Source: Candidatus Lachnoclostridium avicola
GTDB lineage: Bacteria; Bacillota; Clostridia; Lachnospirales; Lachnospiraceae
Assembly (NCBI GenBank): GCA_019114465.1
Contig: DXFM01000027.1
Coordinates: 62,001 to 126,000, forward strand
Direction of reading: 5' to 3'
Length of the DNA: 64,000 nt
In this document: positions 36,705 to 47,140 of the stretch, in pieces
Numbering within the stretch: the first letter of the stretch is position 1
Layout of the letters: every line of letters begins with the position of its first letter
Program-made: the position numbers and the translations under genes
Notes under the pieces: model-generated
Told to the model about the DNA's origin: nothing
The model's database searches: none
Seen by the model: only the letters and a program-made list of their open reading frames with translations

Positions 36705-39356
36705 ATGAAAGAACTGGAGAAAACTTATTCCCCTGGTGAAATTGAGAGCCGCATTTATCAGAAGTGGCTGGACAAAAAGTATTTCCACGCAGACGCGGAG
36801 GAGGGAAAGAGAAAAGGTAAGAAACCGTTTACCATCGTGATGCCGCCGCCAAACGTAACAGGCCAGCTGCACATGGGCCACGCCTTAGACAACACCATGC
36901 AGGATATTCTGATCCGCTATAAGAGAATGCAGGGGTACGAGGCTCTCTGGCAGCCGGGAACGGACCACGCGGCCATCGCCACGGAGGTGAAGGTGACCAA
37001 CAAGCTGAAAGAGGAAGGCATCGACAAGCACGATCTGGGCCGGGAAGGATTTTTAAAGGAAGCCTGGAAGTGGAAGGAAGAGTACGAGAGCCGCATCATC
37101 AGCCAGATGTACAAGATGGGCGTTTCCGCCGACTGGGACCGGATGCGTTTTACCATGGACGAGGGCTGTTCCAAAGCGGTGAAGGAAGTATTTATCCGCC
37201 TTTATAAAAAGGGATACATCTATAAGGGTTCCAGGATCATCAACTGGTGCCCGGTGTGTCAGACCTCCATCTCCGACGCGGAGGTAGTTCATGAGGAGCA
37301 GAACGGCTTCTTCTGGCATATCAACTATCCCATCGTGGGAGAAGAGGGACGTTACGTGGAGATCGCCACCACCCGTCCGGAGACCATGCTGGGAGATACG
37401 GCGGTGGCGGTAAACCCCGACGACGAGCGGTATAAAGACCTGATCGGAAAAATGCTAAAGCTGCCTCTGACGGACCGGGAGATCCCGGTGATCGCCGACG
37501 AGTACGTGGACAAGGAGTTCGGAACGGGCTGCGTGAAGATCACCCCCGCCCATGACCCCAACGACTTTGAGGTGGGACGGCGCCACAACCTGCCGGAGAT
37601 CTGCATGATGAACGACGATGCCACCATCAGCATTCCGGGAAAATATTTCGGCATGGACCGCTACGAGGCGAGAAAAGCCATGGTGGAGGATCTGAAGGAG
37701 CAGGGTCTTCTGGTGAAGGTGGTTCCCCACGCCCACAACGTGGGAACCCACGATCGGTGCAAGACCACGGTGGAGCCCATGGTGAAGCAGCAGTGGTTTG
37801 TAAAGATGGAGGAGATGGCAAAGCCGGCCATCGAGGCCTTAAAGACGGGAGATCTGAAATTTGTGCCGGAAAACTTCGGAAAGACCTATCTCCACTGGCT
37901 GGAAGGCATCAAGGACTGGTGTATCTCCAGACAGCTGTGGTGGGGTCACCGGATCCCGGCCTACTACTGTGATGAGTGCGGGGAGATGACCGTTTCCAGA
38001 GAGATGCCGGAGAAGTGCCCGAAGTGCGGCTGCACACATCTGACCCAGGACGAGGACACTCTGGACACCTGGTTCTCCTCCGCTCTGTGGCCCTTCTCCA
38101 CTCTGGGCTGGCCGGACAAGACGCCGGAGATGGAGTATTTCTATCCCACCGACGTGCTGGTGACCGGATACGATATCATCTTCTTCTGGGTGGTGAGAAT
38201 GGTATTCTCCGCCCTGGAGCAGACGGGCACGGTACCCTTCCACACGGTGCTGATCCACGGACTGGTGAGAGATTCCCAGGGACGGAAGATGAGCAAATCC
38301 CTGGGCAACGGAATCGATCCGCTGGAAGTGGTAGACAAGTACGGGGCAGACGCCCTGCGCATGACCCTGATGACGGGAAATGCTCCCGGCAACGACATGC
38401 GCTTCTACTGGGAGAGAGTGGAGGCCAGCCGCAACTTTGCCAACAAGGTGTGGAACGCCAGCCGGTTTATCATGATGAACATTGAGAAGGCTTCCGATGA
38501 AAAGGTGGAGCTGTCCGACCTGACTATGGCGGATCGGTGGATCCTGTCAAAGGTGAACCGCCTGGCGAAGGAAGTCACGGAAAACATGGACAAGTACGAG
38601 CTGGGAATCGCCCTCCAGAAGGTGTACGACTTTATCTGGGAGGAGTTCTGCGACTGGTACATCGAGATGGTGAAGCCCAGACTGTGGGGAGAGGGAGATT
38701 CCACCACGGCGGCGGCCATCTGGACCCTGAAGACGGTGCTGATCCAGTCCTTAAAGCTGCTGCACCCCTTTATGCCCTTCATCACCGAGGAGATCTTCTG
38801 CAACCTGCAGGATGAGGAAGAGTCCATTATGATTTCCTCCTGGCCGGAGTACCGGGCAGACTGGGATTTCGCCGCCGACGAGAAGGACGTGGAGATCATC
38901 AAGGAGGCGGTGCGTGCCATCCGCGGCGTGAGAACCTCCATGAACGTGCCCCCCAGCAAGAAGGCGAAGGTGTATGTGGTTTCTGAAAATGAGGATCTGC
39001 TGGCCGTGTTTGAGCGCAGCCGGGTATTCTTTGCCACATTGGGCTACGCCAGCGAGGTCTTCCTACAGAAGGATAAGACCGGCATTGGAGAGGACGCTGT
39101 GTCCGCAGTGATCCCCCAGGCCAATATCTATCTGCCCTTTGCGGAGCTGGTGGACATTGAGAAGGAGATCGAGCGTCTGAAGGCGGAGGAGAAGCGTCTC
39201 ACCGGCGAGCTGGCCAGAGTCAACGGCATGCTGAACAACGAGAAATTTATGAGCCGCGCTCCCGAGGCGAAGGTGGCCGAGGAGCGGGCGAAGCTGGAGA
39301 AGTACACCCACATGATGGATCAGGTGAAGGAGCGGCTGAGCCAGCTGGAAAAGTAA
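36705..39356 (+). CDS. valS: Valyl-tRNA synthetase
   Basis: An 883-residue class I synthetase charging tRNA-Val. The HIGH-type motif is [15 protein letters not shown] (residues 46-60) and the KMSKS motif is [14 protein letters not shown] (about 527-540). The CP1 editing domain has the [14 protein letters not shown] segment, and the C-terminal arm is the coiled coil [20 protein letters not shown]. Full length, as expected. RBS AAAAAGGAGA. It is the last gene of the T-box operon. Confidence 0.97.
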   Translation: MKELEKTYSPGEIESRIYQKWLDKKYFHADAEEGKRKGKKPFTIVMPPPNVTGQLHMGHALDNTMQDILIRYKRMQGYEALWQPGTDHAAIATEVKVTNKLKEEGIDKHDLGREGFLKEAWKWKEEYESRIISQMYKMGVSADWDRMRFTMDEGCSKAVKEVFIRLYKKGYIYKGSRIINWCPVCQTSISDAEVVHEEQNGFFWHINYPIVGEEGRYVEIATTRPETMLGDTAVAVNPDDERYKDLIGKMLKLPLTDREIPVIADEYVDKEFGTGCVKITPAHDPNDFEVGRRHNLPEICMMNDDATISIPGKYFGMDRYEARKAMVEDLKEQGLLVKVVPHAHNVGTHDRCKTTVEPMVKQQWFVKMEEMAKPAIEALKTGDLKFVPENFGKTYLHWLEGIKDWCISRQLWWGHRIPAYYCDECGEMTVSREMPEKCPKCGCTHLTQDEDTLDTWFSSALWPFSTLGWPDKTPEMEYFYPTDVLVTGYDIIFFWVVRMVFSALEQTGTVPFHTVLIHGLVRDSQGRKMSKSLGNGIDPLEVVDKYGADALRMTLMTGNAPGNDMRFYWERVEASRNFANKVWNASRFIMMNIEKASDEKVELSDLTMADRWILSKVNRLAKEVTENMDKYELGIALQKVYDFIWEEFCDWYIEMVKPRLWGEGDSTTAAAIWTLKTVLIQSLKLLHPFMPFITEEIFCNLQDEEESIMISSWPEYRADWDFAADEKDVEIIKEAVRAIRGVRTSMNVPPSKKAKVYVVSENEDLLAVFERSRVFFATLGYASEVFLQKDKTGIGEDAVSAVIPQANIYLPFAELVDIEKEIERLKAEEKRLTGELARVNGMLNNEKFMSRAPEAKVAEERAKLEKYTHMMDQVKERLSQLEK

Positions 39357-39430
39357 AGTAAAATAGAAAGAAATTTTACTTTATAGAATTTTTATAGTTT
39401 TCACTTATATTTTATATAATCATCGCTGGA

Positions 39431-39459
39431 TTGCATTGAGAAAAAAATAACTATATAAT
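39431..39459 (+). promoter_or_regulatory. Candidate promoter of the anion permease gene
   Basis: TTGCAT, 17 bases, TATAAT, about 113 bases upstream of the gene start. A second TATAAT at 39415 lacks a -35. The 216-base gap also has an AT-rich imperfect hairpin (AAAGTAAAAT with ATTTTACTTT, 39354-39383) that could end valS transcription weakly. Confidence 0.55.
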
Positions 39460-39572
39460 AAAGGAGTAAACGCAAAGCGAAAGATAATCTGCACAATCCA
39501 GGCGGCCGAATTTCATGAATGGACAGGGCGAATTGTCTTCTTTGTATTAAGCTTTATAATGGAGGACTGTTT

Positions 39573-40856
39573 ATGTCTATACAACTGATTATTACCTTGT
39601 GCATTCTGGTATTCCTGGTAGTGATGCTGCTTACCAACAAGCTGCCCTACGGTGTATCTGCAATGATCTGCTGCGTGCTGTTCGTACTGTTCGGCATCCT
39701 GGATCTGCAGACCGCGTTCTCCGGTCTTTCCAGCAGCACGACCCTGATGATCGCCCCCATGATCGTGGTGGCAAGCGCTCTGGGCAAGACCAGCCTGATC
39801 GGACGTATCCGTAAGCTTATGGACCGCCTTCAGGGCAAGAGCGGATTCCTGCTGGTTCTGGGAATCTGCGGCATTACCATTATTCTTTCCCAGTTAATGG
39901 GACAGATCGCATGTATTTCCGTTATGCTTCTGTTCTTACAGACGCTGGATGACAAGAGCGAGTATTCTCCCGCCCGTATGCTGTTCCTGGTAGCGACTGT
40001 TAACTGTATCGCCACCTCTAAGATCCCGATTGGTATGGGCGCTACCATGCCCGGTACCATCAATTCCTATTATCAGGGACTTGTGGGACCGGAAGATCTT
40101 CTGGGCATTACGGACTTCTTTAAGGCCGGCATCCTGCCCCTGATCGTGGGAACTATCTACTGTGTATTCATGTACCGCCTGATCCCCAACGGATCCATCG
40201 ACAGCGGCGACGTGAAGGAAGTCAAGGACGCAGCTCCCATCTCCAAGAAGGATGAGATCTTCATTTTCGGCGTATTCATCGCTATTATGGCTGGCTTCAT
40301 GTTTACCAACCAGCTGGGCAGCGACATCACCAATGTAATTCCGGCAGCAGGCCTTCTGGTTCTGATCGTGTGCAAGGTTCTGACCATTCCGGAAGTGATG
40401 AAGTCCTTAACCAGCGATATGGTATGGATGGTTGCAGGTATGAGCGTTGTCTCCACCGCCCTTTCCGTTACGGGAGCCGGCGAGCTGATCGGTGAGACTG
40501 TACTTAAGATCCTGGGCGGAAATCCCAGCGGACTGTTTGTCTCCATCGTGTTCTGCGTAGCATGCACCCTGATGACCAACTTCATGTCCAACATGGGAAC
40601 CATGGCTCTCATGAGCCCCATCGCCGCTTCCACGGCTCTGGCCGGCGGTATGAACGTAAAAGCAGTTGTTCTGACCTGCTGCGTATCCGCATGGTTCGCA
40701 GTAGTGATGCCCACCGGATGTTCCGGCGCCATGATGGCTTTCGGTATCGGCCACCACAACGCCTTCAAGCTGATGAAGTTTACCCTTCCGCTGATACTGC
40801 TGCTGATGATCGCCCTGATCATTGGAATCAACATATTCTTCCCGATTTACGGTTAA
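39573..40856 (+). CDS. DASS/SLC13-type anion permease
   Basis: A 427-residue membrane carrier with about 10-12 helices (LIITLCILVFLVVMLL at the start). The DASS signature elements are present: SGLSSSTTLMIAPMIVVA in the first half and NFMSNMGTMALMSPIA in the second, giving two Ser-Asn-Thr-like loops that coordinate Na+ and carboxylate; it also has GATMPGTINSYYQG. Substrate is likely a di- or tricarboxylate or sulfate. The ATG at 39573 follows GGAGG. The codon use is strongly biased, suggesting high expression. Confidence 0.85.
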   Translation: MSIQLIITLCILVFLVVMLLTNKLPYGVSAMICCVLFVLFGILDLQTAFSGLSSSTTLMIAPMIVVASALGKTSLIGRIRKLMDRLQGKSGFLLVLGICGITIILSQLMGQIACISVMLLFLQTLDDKSEYSPARMLFLVATVNCIATSKIPIGMGATMPGTINSYYQGLVGPEDLLGITDFFKAGILPLIVGTIYCVFMYRLIPNGSIDSGDVKEVKDAAPISKKDEIFIFGVFIAIMAGFMFTNQLGSDITNVIPAAGLLVLIVCKVLTIPEVMKSLTSDMVWMVAGMSVVSTALSVTGAGELIGETVLKILGGNPSGLFVSIVFCVACTLMTNFMSNMGTMALMSPIAASTALAGGMNVKAVVLTCCVSAWFAVVMPTGCSGAMMAFGIGHHNAFKLMKFTLPLILLLMIALIIGINIFFPIYG

Positions 40857-40865
40857 GGAAAAATT

Positions 40866-40901
40866 ACACCGCCGCCCAGCTTTTCGGCGGCGGTGTTTTT
40901 T
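40866..40901 (+). terminator. Terminator after the permease gene
   Basis: ACACCGCCGCC and GGCGGCGGTGT form an 11-bp perfect stem, followed by TTTTT. Confidence 0.88.
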
Positions 40902-41022
40902 CACTTCAAAGGAAACTGCAAACCGGACGGGCCCGGCGGAAGAGCTGGGGACGGGCCGGGGTGATCCCGGCGGATAGGGAAGTTTCCCTTCAGTAAATTA
41001 ATAGAAAGGAACTGGAAAATAA

Positions 41023-41949
41023 ATGAAAAAAGTAATTAATCCTGGTTTTGCAAAAAAGACCATCAATCTGATCGACAACATTGTTTACTCTCATCAGAAA
41101 GACTTAAACGGCAACCCTATGGAGCTGAAGATGAGCATCATGCTGCAGAATGGCAACAGCGAGATGCGTCTGGCTGCGGGAGAGGACGATCCGAAGGAGG
41201 ATCACAGCCCGAAGCCGGCCCTGCTGTGGATTCCCGGCGGCGGCTGGAGAGGCGCGGACAAAAACCTGATGCTGGGCGAGATGAGCGAATTTGCCAGAGC
41301 CGGGTACGTGGTTGCGTCCATGTATTACCGCAGCAGCGCTGAGGGACACTGGCCGGATCAGCTCATCGATGTGAAGACGGCCATCCGTTTCCTGAGAGCC
41401 AACGCGGAGAAATACGAGATCAATCCCGACAAGGTCGCCGTGTTCGGACGTTCCGCCGGCGGCCATCTGGCAGCGTTCGCGGCCATGAATACAGAGGACG
41501 GCTGTGAGGGAACGGAGTGGAAGGCGTTCTCCGACAAAGTGCAGGCCTGCTGCAACATGTTCGGACCCACAGACATTGTGGCCAACATGGAAGTGGAGGA
41601 GAAGAAGTTTGCTGATCCCAACTTCCGCTGGCATTCCGTGGAGGAGACCCATGGCGGCGCTCTTCTGGGCGGAGATCCGGCGACCATGAAGGAGCGGGCA
41701 AAGGCGGCCAGCCCGGTGAATTTTGTAAATCCCGATATGTGCCCCATGCAGATCCTTCACGGCAACAGCGATCCCATCGTTCCCATTGAGGCAAGCAGCG
41801 ACATTCTGTACCAGAAGATCTGTGACGCAGGTCTTGAGGACAGAACGGAGTACTATGTGGTGGAGCATGCCGGCCACGGCACCAGAGAGTTCTTCCAGGA
41901 CTCTGTAAAAGAGCTGATGATTGCTTTCTTTGATAAATATTTAAAATAA
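41023..41949 (+). CDS. Alpha/beta-hydrolase, esterase of the acetyl-hydrolase type
   Basis: A 308-residue cytoplasmic alpha/beta-hydrolase. The oxyanion motif is IPGGGWRGADK (HGGG-like without the histidine), the nucleophile elbow is FGRSAGGHLAAF with serine about residue 146, the aspartate is in HGNSDPIVP and the histidine in VEHAGHGTREF. It resembles BD-FAE/Aes-like esterases and prolyl-oligopeptidase-fold hydrolases. Substrate unknown. It may share an operon with nothing; terminators lie on both sides. Confidence 0.85.
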   Translation: MKKVINPGFAKKTINLIDNIVYSHQKDLNGNPMELKMSIMLQNGNSEMRLAAGEDDPKEDHSPKPALLWIPGGGWRGADKNLMLGEMSEFARAGYVVASMYYRSSAEGHWPDQLIDVKTAIRFLRANAEKYEINPDKVAVFGRSAGGHLAAFAAMNTEDGCEGTEWKAFSDKVQACCNMFGPTDIVANMEVEEKKFADPNFRWHSVEETHGGALLGGDPATMKERAKAASPVNFVNPDMCPMQILHGNSDPIVPIEASSDILYQKICDAGLEDRTEYYVVEHAGHGTREFFQDSVKELMIAFFDKYLK

Positions 41950-42006
41950 TACGGCTTTCTTAAGAGGAAGCGCTGCAGAATCTCCCAGATCACAAGGATT
42001 TCAGAG

Positions 42007-42029
42007 AGGAAGCGGCGCTTCCTTTTTTT
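42007..42029 (+). terminator. Terminator after the esterase gene
   Basis: GGAAGC-GGC-GCTTCC followed by T7. An upstream AGGAAGCGC (41965) can pair with the same 3' arm, giving an alternative longer stem. Confidence 0.8.
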
Positions 42030-42159
42030 GTGCCCTTAAGCTGGGCGGCCGCCTGCCAGGCCTCCCCGGGCGATTGCTTTCCGGACGGCGCGGGAAGGGA
42101 TTCTCTGACAATGAAAATGTATAAAAATGCGAACACAGGAATTTTTATGTAAAAAGTAG

Positions 42160-42198
42160 TTGAATATTTATGAATGAAGTTGTATAATCATTCAAAAC
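42160..42198 (+). promoter_or_regulatory. Arginine-cluster promoter with ArgR/AhrC-like boxes
   Basis: TTGAAT (42160-42165), 17 bases, TATAAT (42183-42188). A TGAATATTTAT half-site overlaps the -35 and TTGTATAATCATTCAAA overlaps the -10; both resemble the ARG box TNTGAATWWWWATTCANW. Repression by arginine-ArgR would block the promoter. The sequence is AT-rich in an otherwise GC-rich gap of 317 bases. Confidence 0.65.
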
Positions 42199-42266
42199 AA
42201 AAAGAAAACAGCAGGAAAGATTGAAAGATCTGACGCATATTTATGAAAAAAGACAGGAGGAATTGA

Positions 42267-43520
42267 ATGATGGAAAAGAAATATGGAAAAGTTGTGCTGG
42301 CGTATTCGGGAGGTCTGGATACCTCCGTGCTCATTCCCTGGTTAAAGGAGCACTACGGCTGCGAGGTGATCGCGGTCTCCGGCGATGTGGGCCAGGGAAC
42401 GGAGCTGGACGGCCTGGAGGAGAAGGCCATCAAGACGGGAGCGTCAAAGCTCTACATTGTGGATCTGAAAAAGGAGTTTGTGGACGACTACATCATCCCC
42501 ACCATGCAGGCAGGGGCTTCCTACGAGAAATATCTGCTGGGAACCTCTTTCGCCCGCCCCATCATCGCCAAGAAGATCGTGGAGATCGCCAAAAAGGAAG
42601 GGGCGGACGCCATCTGCCATGGCTGCACGGGCAAGGGAAATGATCAGGTCCGTTTTGAGCTGGCCATCAAGGCCTTCGCTCCGGACATGGACGTGATCGC
42701 TCCCTGGCGCTTCTGGGAGCTGAACAGCCGGGAGAAGGAGATTGAGTACGCGGAGAAGCACAACATCCCCTTAAAGATCAGCAAGGAGACCAACTATTCC
42801 AAGGACAAAAACCTGTGGCACCTCTCCCACGAGGGGCTGGATCTGGAGAACCCGTCCAACGAGGCCCCCATCAACCGCCCGGGATTTCTGGAGCTGGGGG
42901 TTTCCCCGGAAAATGCTCCGGACACCCCCGCCTATGTGAAGATCCATTTTGAGAAGGGCGTTCCCACCGCAGTGGACGGGGAGGAGATGGACTCCGTGGC
43001 CCTGATCGAGAAGCTGAATGCCCTGGGCGGAGCCAACGGCATCGGCATCCTGGATCTGGTGGAGAACCGTCTGGTGGGAATGAAGAGCCGGGGCGTCTAC
43101 GAGACCCCCGGAGGAACCATCCTTTATGCGGCCCACGAGAAGCTGGAGGAGATCACTCTGGACCGTGACACCCAGCACTACAAGCAGCAGATGGCCTTAA
43201 GATTCGGAGAACTGGTGTACAACGGCCAGTGGTACACGCCTCTGCGCAAGGCCATGAGCGCTTTTGTAGCTGTCACCCAGGAGACGGTGACCGGGGACGT
43301 GATTTTAAAACTGTACAAGGGAAATATCATTCCCGTTTCCGTGACCTCCCCCTACACCCTCTATTCTGAGGATATCGCCACATTCGGCGAGGACCACTCC
43401 TACAATCAGGCGGATTCCGCAGGATTTATCAACTTGTTCGGACTGCCCATCAAGGTGCGGGCCATGAATGACGCGGCGCTGGAAAAGAAGACGGGCAAGG
43501 GATTCCCGTCTGTGGAATAA
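42267..43520 (+). CDS. argG: Argininosuccinate synthase
   Basis: A 417-residue ATP-dependent ligase joining citrulline and aspartate. The N-terminal P-loop is [13 protein letters not shown] (residues 9-21). Conserved [22 protein letters not shown] and the tetramer-forming C-terminus are present. ATGs at 42267 and 42270 both fit an AGGAGG. First gene of a seven-gene run argG-H-C-J-B-D-F that covers glutamate to arginine except the first acetylation, which ArgJ supplies by cycling. Confidence 0.96.
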   Translation: MMEKKYGKVVLAYSGGLDTSVLIPWLKEHYGCEVIAVSGDVGQGTELDGLEEKAIKTGASKLYIVDLKKEFVDDYIIPTMQAGASYEKYLLGTSFARPIIAKKIVEIAKKEGADAICHGCTGKGNDQVRFELAIKAFAPDMDVIAPWRFWELNSREKEIEYAEKHNIPLKISKETNYSKDKNLWHLSHEGLDLENPSNEAPINRPGFLELGVSPENAPDTPAYVKIHFEKGVPTAVDGEEMDSVALIEKLNALGGANGIGILDLVENRLVGMKSRGVYETPGGTILYAAHEKLEEITLDRDTQHYKQQMALRFGELVYNGQWYTPLRKAMSAFVAVTQETVTGDVILKLYKGNIIPVSVTSPYTLYSEDIATFGEDHSYNQADSAGFINLFGLPIKVRAMNDAALEKKTGKGFPSVE

Positions 43521-43545
43521 TCATTGGAACAGGGAGGAGACAGTT

Positions 43546-44946
43546 ATGGCGAAAATGTGGGCGGGACGGTTCAAAAAGGAGACGGACCGGCTGGTAAATG
43601 AGTTTAACGCCTCAGTGTCTGTGGACAGCCGTCTGTACCGGGAGGATATTGAAGGATCCATGGCCCACGCGGCCATGCTGGCCAGACAGGGGATCATCTC
43701 CGAAGAGGACGGGGAGGCGATCCAGGCGGGGCTGAAGAGCATTTTAAAGGACATGGAGGAGGGAAAGATCACCCTGAGCCCGGAACTTTACGAGGACATT
43801 CACATGGCCAACGAGCAGCTGCTCACGGAGCGGATCGGGGACGCGGGAAAACGGCTCCACACCGCCCGGTCCAGGAACGATCAGGTGGCCCTGGATATGA
43901 GGCTGTACGTGAGAAAAGAGATCGGGGAGATTATCAGCCTGGTGCTCCAGTTTATGGAGGTGCTGTGCGACCAGGCGGCGGACCACCTGGAGACGGTGAT
44001 GCCGGGTTACACCCACCTGCAGAGAGCCCAGCCCATCACCTTTGCCCATCACCTGATGGCCTACGCCAATATGTTCAAGCGGGATGTGAGACGGCTGGAG
44101 GACTGCCTGGAGGGGATGGATGAGATGCCCCTGGGATGCGGCGCCCTGGCCGGCACCACCTACCCCATCGACCGGGAATTTGTGGCCAAAGAGCTGGGAT
44201 TTTCCGCTGTGACGGACAATTCTCTGGACGGGGTGTCTGACCGGGACTACTGCATGGAGCTGTGCTCCTGTCTTTCCATCCTCATGGTGCACCTGTCCAG
44301 GCTGTCGGAGGAAGTGGTGCTCTGGTGCTCCTGGGAGTTTAAATTCGCGGAGCTGGACGACGCATTTTCCACCGGCTCCTCCATCATGCCCCAGAAGAAA
44401 AATCCGGACGTGTGCGAGCTGATCCGGGGAAAGACGGGGCGGGTCTTCGGAGACCTTCAGACCCTTCTGGTGATGATGAAGGGCCTGCCCCTGGCCTACA
44501 ACAAGGATATGCAGGAGGACAAGGAGGCGGTGTTTGACGCCATCGATACTGTGAAAATCTGCCTGAAGGTGTTCGCCCCCATGTTCGCCACCATGACGGT
44601 GATTCCGGAAAATATGAGGGCGGCGGCGAAGAAGGGGTTTTTAAACGCCACCGACTGCGCTGATTATCTGACGAAAAAGGGAGTGCCTTTCCGGGACGCC
44701 TACAAGGCTTCGGGAACCCTGGTGGCCATCTGTATCGAGAAGGGCGAGACCCTGGATACCCTTCCCCTGGAGGTCTACCGGCAGGTGTGCCCGGTGTTTG
44801 AGGAAGACGTCTACAGGGCAGTGGATTTAAATGCCTGCGTGAGGGAGAGAAAGAGTCTGGGAGGCCCCGCCCCGGAGGAGGTGGCCCGCCAGCTGGAAAA
44901 GATCCGGGGATTTTTAAAAGAGAAGGAAGGGAAGGTGTTCTCATAA
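43546..44946 (+). CDS. argH: Argininosuccinate lyase
   Basis: A 466-residue fumarase-superfamily lyase that splits argininosuccinate into arginine and fumarate. Conserved motifs: MWAGRFKKETD at the start, RSRNDQVALD, the histidine in GYTHLQRAQPI, and the mobile loop GSSIMPQKKNPD with the catalytic serine. The frame continues upstream into argG's end, but the ATG at 43546 behind GGGAGGAG is right. It overlaps argC by one base (TAATG). Confidence 0.96.
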   Translation: MAKMWAGRFKKETDRLVNEFNASVSVDSRLYREDIEGSMAHAAMLARQGIISEEDGEAIQAGLKSILKDMEEGKITLSPELYEDIHMANEQLLTERIGDAGKRLHTARSRNDQVALDMRLYVRKEIGEIISLVLQFMEVLCDQAADHLETVMPGYTHLQRAQPITFAHHLMAYANMFKRDVRRLEDCLEGMDEMPLGCGALAGTTYPIDREFVAKELGFSAVTDNSLDGVSDRDYCMELCSCLSILMVHLSRLSEEVVLWCSWEFKFAELDDAFSTGSSIMPQKKNPDVCELIRGKTGRVFGDLQTLLVMMKGLPLAYNKDMQEDKEAVFDAIDTVKICLKVFAPMFATMTVIPENMRAAAKKGFLNATDCADYLTKKGVPFRDAYKASGTLVAICIEKGETLDTLPLEVYRQVCPVFEEDVYRAVDLNACVRERKSLGGPAPEEVARQLEKIRGFLKEKEGKVFS

Positions 44947-45881
44947 TGGGAAAGCCCAAAATATATATAGACGGAAAAGAAGGAACCACCGGCCTGCAGA
45001 TCTATGACCGCCTGGAAAAGCGGGCGGATCTGGACCTCCTTCTCATCGACGAGGAGAAGAGAAAGGACCCGGAGGAGAGAAAGAAGTATTTAAACGGGGC
45101 GGATCTGGTGTTTCTGTGCCTGCCGGACGTAGCTGCCAGGGAGGCGGTCTCCATGGTGGAAAATCCCGGCGTCCGCATCATCGACGCCTCCACCGCCCAC
45201 CGGACGGCTCCCGGCTGGATCTACGGATTTCCCGAGCTGTCAGGAAAACAGCGGGAGGCAGTAAAGCAGGCGGGGCGGGTGGCCAATCCGGGCTGCCACG
45301 CCACCGGCTTTATCGCCGCCGTGTATCCTCTGACGGCTATGGGGATTCTGGAGGAGGGGGCGGCTCTCACCTGTTTTTCCCTCACCGGCTACTCCGGGGG
45401 CGGGAAGAAGATGATCGCCGAATACGAGGATCCGGCCAGGGACGTGAGGCTGGATTCTCCCAGGATCTACGGCCTGAATTTAAAGCACAAGCACCTTCCG
45501 GAGATGAAGGCGGTGTGCGGTCTGAAGACGGATCCCATTTTCTGTCCGGTGGTGTCGGACTATTATAAGGGAATGGCAACTACCACAGCTCTGTTTTCCT
45601 GCCAGACGGGAGGACTTGGAGCGGAGCAGGTGAGGGAGAAGCTGGCCGCCTGGTACGAGGGGCAGAAGCTGGTGACAGTGGCCCCCTTTGGAGCGGGAGG
45701 CCCCATGCTTGCGGGAAACGAGATGGCTGGGAAGGATTCCCTGGTCCTCTATGTGAACGGGAGAGAGGATCAGATCATCATCACCGCCCTGTTTGACAAC
45801 CTGGGAAAAGGAGCTTCCGGGGCGGCGGTCCAGAATATGAACCTGATGCTGGGCTTTGAGGAGACGGCGGGGGTGGAGTGA
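44946..45881 (+). CDS. argC: N-acetyl-gamma-glutamyl-phosphate reductase, type 2 (short)
   Basis: A 311-residue NADPH enzyme making N-acetylglutamate semialdehyde. The start IYIDGKEGTTGLQIYDRL lacks the usual GASGYTG of type 1 ArgC and fits the shorter type-2 group (TIGR01851-like). The catalytic cysteine is in VANPGCHATGF (about residue 117). The active-site histidine is probably the one in KHKHLPEM. Type-2 enzymes are mainly Gram-negative, so its presence here is mildly unusual. The start overlaps the argH stop. Confidence 0.93.
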   Translation: MGKPKIYIDGKEGTTGLQIYDRLEKRADLDLLLIDEEKRKDPEERKKYLNGADLVFLCLPDVAAREAVSMVENPGVRIIDASTAHRTAPGWIYGFPELSGKQREAVKQAGRVANPGCHATGFIAAVYPLTAMGILEEGAALTCFSLTGYSGGGKKMIAEYEDPARDVRLDSPRIYGLNLKHKHLPEMKAVCGLKTDPIFCPVVSDYYKGMATTTALFSCQTGGLGAEQVREKLAAWYEGQKLVTVAPFGAGGPMLAGNEMAGKDSLVLYVNGREDQIIITALFDNLGKGASGAAVQNMNLMLGFEETAGVE

Positions 45882-45907
45882 CGGACCCGCGGATAAGGAG
45901 GAAGGAA

Positions 45908-47122
45908 ATGATTCATGAGACAGAGGGCGGCGTGTGCGCCGCCAGAGGATTTCAGGCGGGGGCTGTCCGCTGCGGAATCAAGGCATCCTCTGAGAAGGAT
46001 GATACGGCGGTGATCTGGTCGGAGGTTCCCTGCGCCGCGGCGGCGGTGTACACCAGAAACCGGGTGCAGGCGGCTCCCATCCAGGTGACGAAAGCCCATC
46101 TGGCGGACGGCCGGGCCCAGGCGGTGATTATCAACTCGGGAAACGCCAACGCCTGCGCCCCCGACGGTCCGGAGAACGCCAAGCGGGAGGGAAAGGCCTG
46201 CGCCTCCCTTCTGGGTATAGATGAAAATGACGTGATCGTCTGCTCCACAGGGGTGATCGGCCAGCGGCTGAACATTGAAGCTCTGGAGGAAAACCTCCCG
46301 AAGCTGACTCTGTCCCCGGAGGGGAGCGGTCTGGCGGCAGCGGCCATCATGACCACGGATACGGTGCCGAAGACCATGGCGGTGGAATTTACCGCCGGCG
46401 GCAGGCTCTGCCGTCTGGGCGGCATCTGCAAGGGCTCCGGCATGATCCACCCCAACATGGGCACCATGCTCTGCGCCCTGACCACCGACTGCGCCGTAAG
46501 CTCCTCCGTGCTCCAGGAGGCGCTGCGGAAGAAGACGGCTGTCTCCTTCAACCGGGTGTCGGTGGACGGAGACACCTCCACCAACGATACCTGCTGCATC
46601 CTGGCCAACGGCATGGCGGGAAATGAGGAGATCACCTCCATGGAAGGGGCGGATTACGAAGCCTTTGCCGAGGCCCTGGAGACCGTCTGCGTGGCCCTGG
46701 CCAAAAGGATCGCGGCCGACGGAGAGGGAGCGGGACGGCTGGTGACCTGCACCGTGTCCGGGGCGGCGGACGAGGAGAAGGCAGAGCGCCTGGCCAAGGC
46801 GGTGTGTTCTTCCTCCCTGGTGAAGGCGGCCATGTTCGGTGCCGACGCCAACTGGGGAAGAATCCTCTGCGCCATGGGATATTCGGGAGCGGAGTTTGAT
46901 CCGGAGCAGGTGGATGTGTCCTTTTCCTCCCAGGCAGGAGAGCTCTGCGTCTGCCGGGACGGCCGGGCAGTGGATTTTGATGAGGAACAGGCGAAGGAAA
47001 TCCTGTCCCAGCCGGAGGTGACCATCCTCATTTCCCTGATGGAGGGAGAGGCGTCCGTCACCGCCTGGGGCTGCGACCTCACCTATGAGTATGTGCGGAT
47101 CAACGGGGATTACCGGACCTGA
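45908..47122 (+). CDS. argJ: Bifunctional ornithine acetyltransferase / N-acetylglutamate synthase
   Basis: A 404-residue N-terminal-nucleophile-type enzyme that moves acetyl from N-acetylornithine to glutamate, so arginine can be made in the economical cycle without argE. The self-cleavage site is in ALTTDCAVS, with the catalytic threonine just before the aspartate. Conserved NSGNANACAP, CSTGVIGQRL and KGSGMIHPNMGTM are present. The GTG at 45878 is upstream, but AAGGAGGAAGG precedes the ATG at 45908. Whether it also synthesises N-acetylglutamate from acetyl-CoA cannot be told from sequence. Confidence 0.95.
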   Translation: MIHETEGGVCAARGFQAGAVRCGIKASSEKDDTAVIWSEVPCAAAAVYTRNRVQAAPIQVTKAHLADGRAQAVIINSGNANACAPDGPENAKREGKACASLLGIDENDVIVCSTGVIGQRLNIEALEENLPKLTLSPEGSGLAAAAIMTTDTVPKTMAVEFTAGGRLCRLGGICKGSGMIHPNMGTMLCALTTDCAVSSSVLQEALRKKTAVSFNRVSVDGDTSTNDTCCILANGMAGNEEITSMEGADYEAFAEALETVCVALAKRIAADGEGAGRLVTCTVSGAADEEKAERLAKAVCSSSLVKAAMFGADANWGRILCAMGYSGAEFDPEQVDVSFSSQAGELCVCRDGRAVDFDEEQAKEILSQPEVTILISLMEGEASVTAWGCDLTYEYVRINGDYRT

Positions 47123-47140
47123 AAGGAGAGAGGATAGAAG

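Noticed and set aside
39354..39383. valS terminator
   Set aside because: An AT-only imperfect hairpin without a proper U-run; mentioned but not called.
45878..45907. GTG start for argJ
   Set aside because: It overlaps the argC end and has no ribosome site, whereas the ATG at 45908 has AGGAGG.
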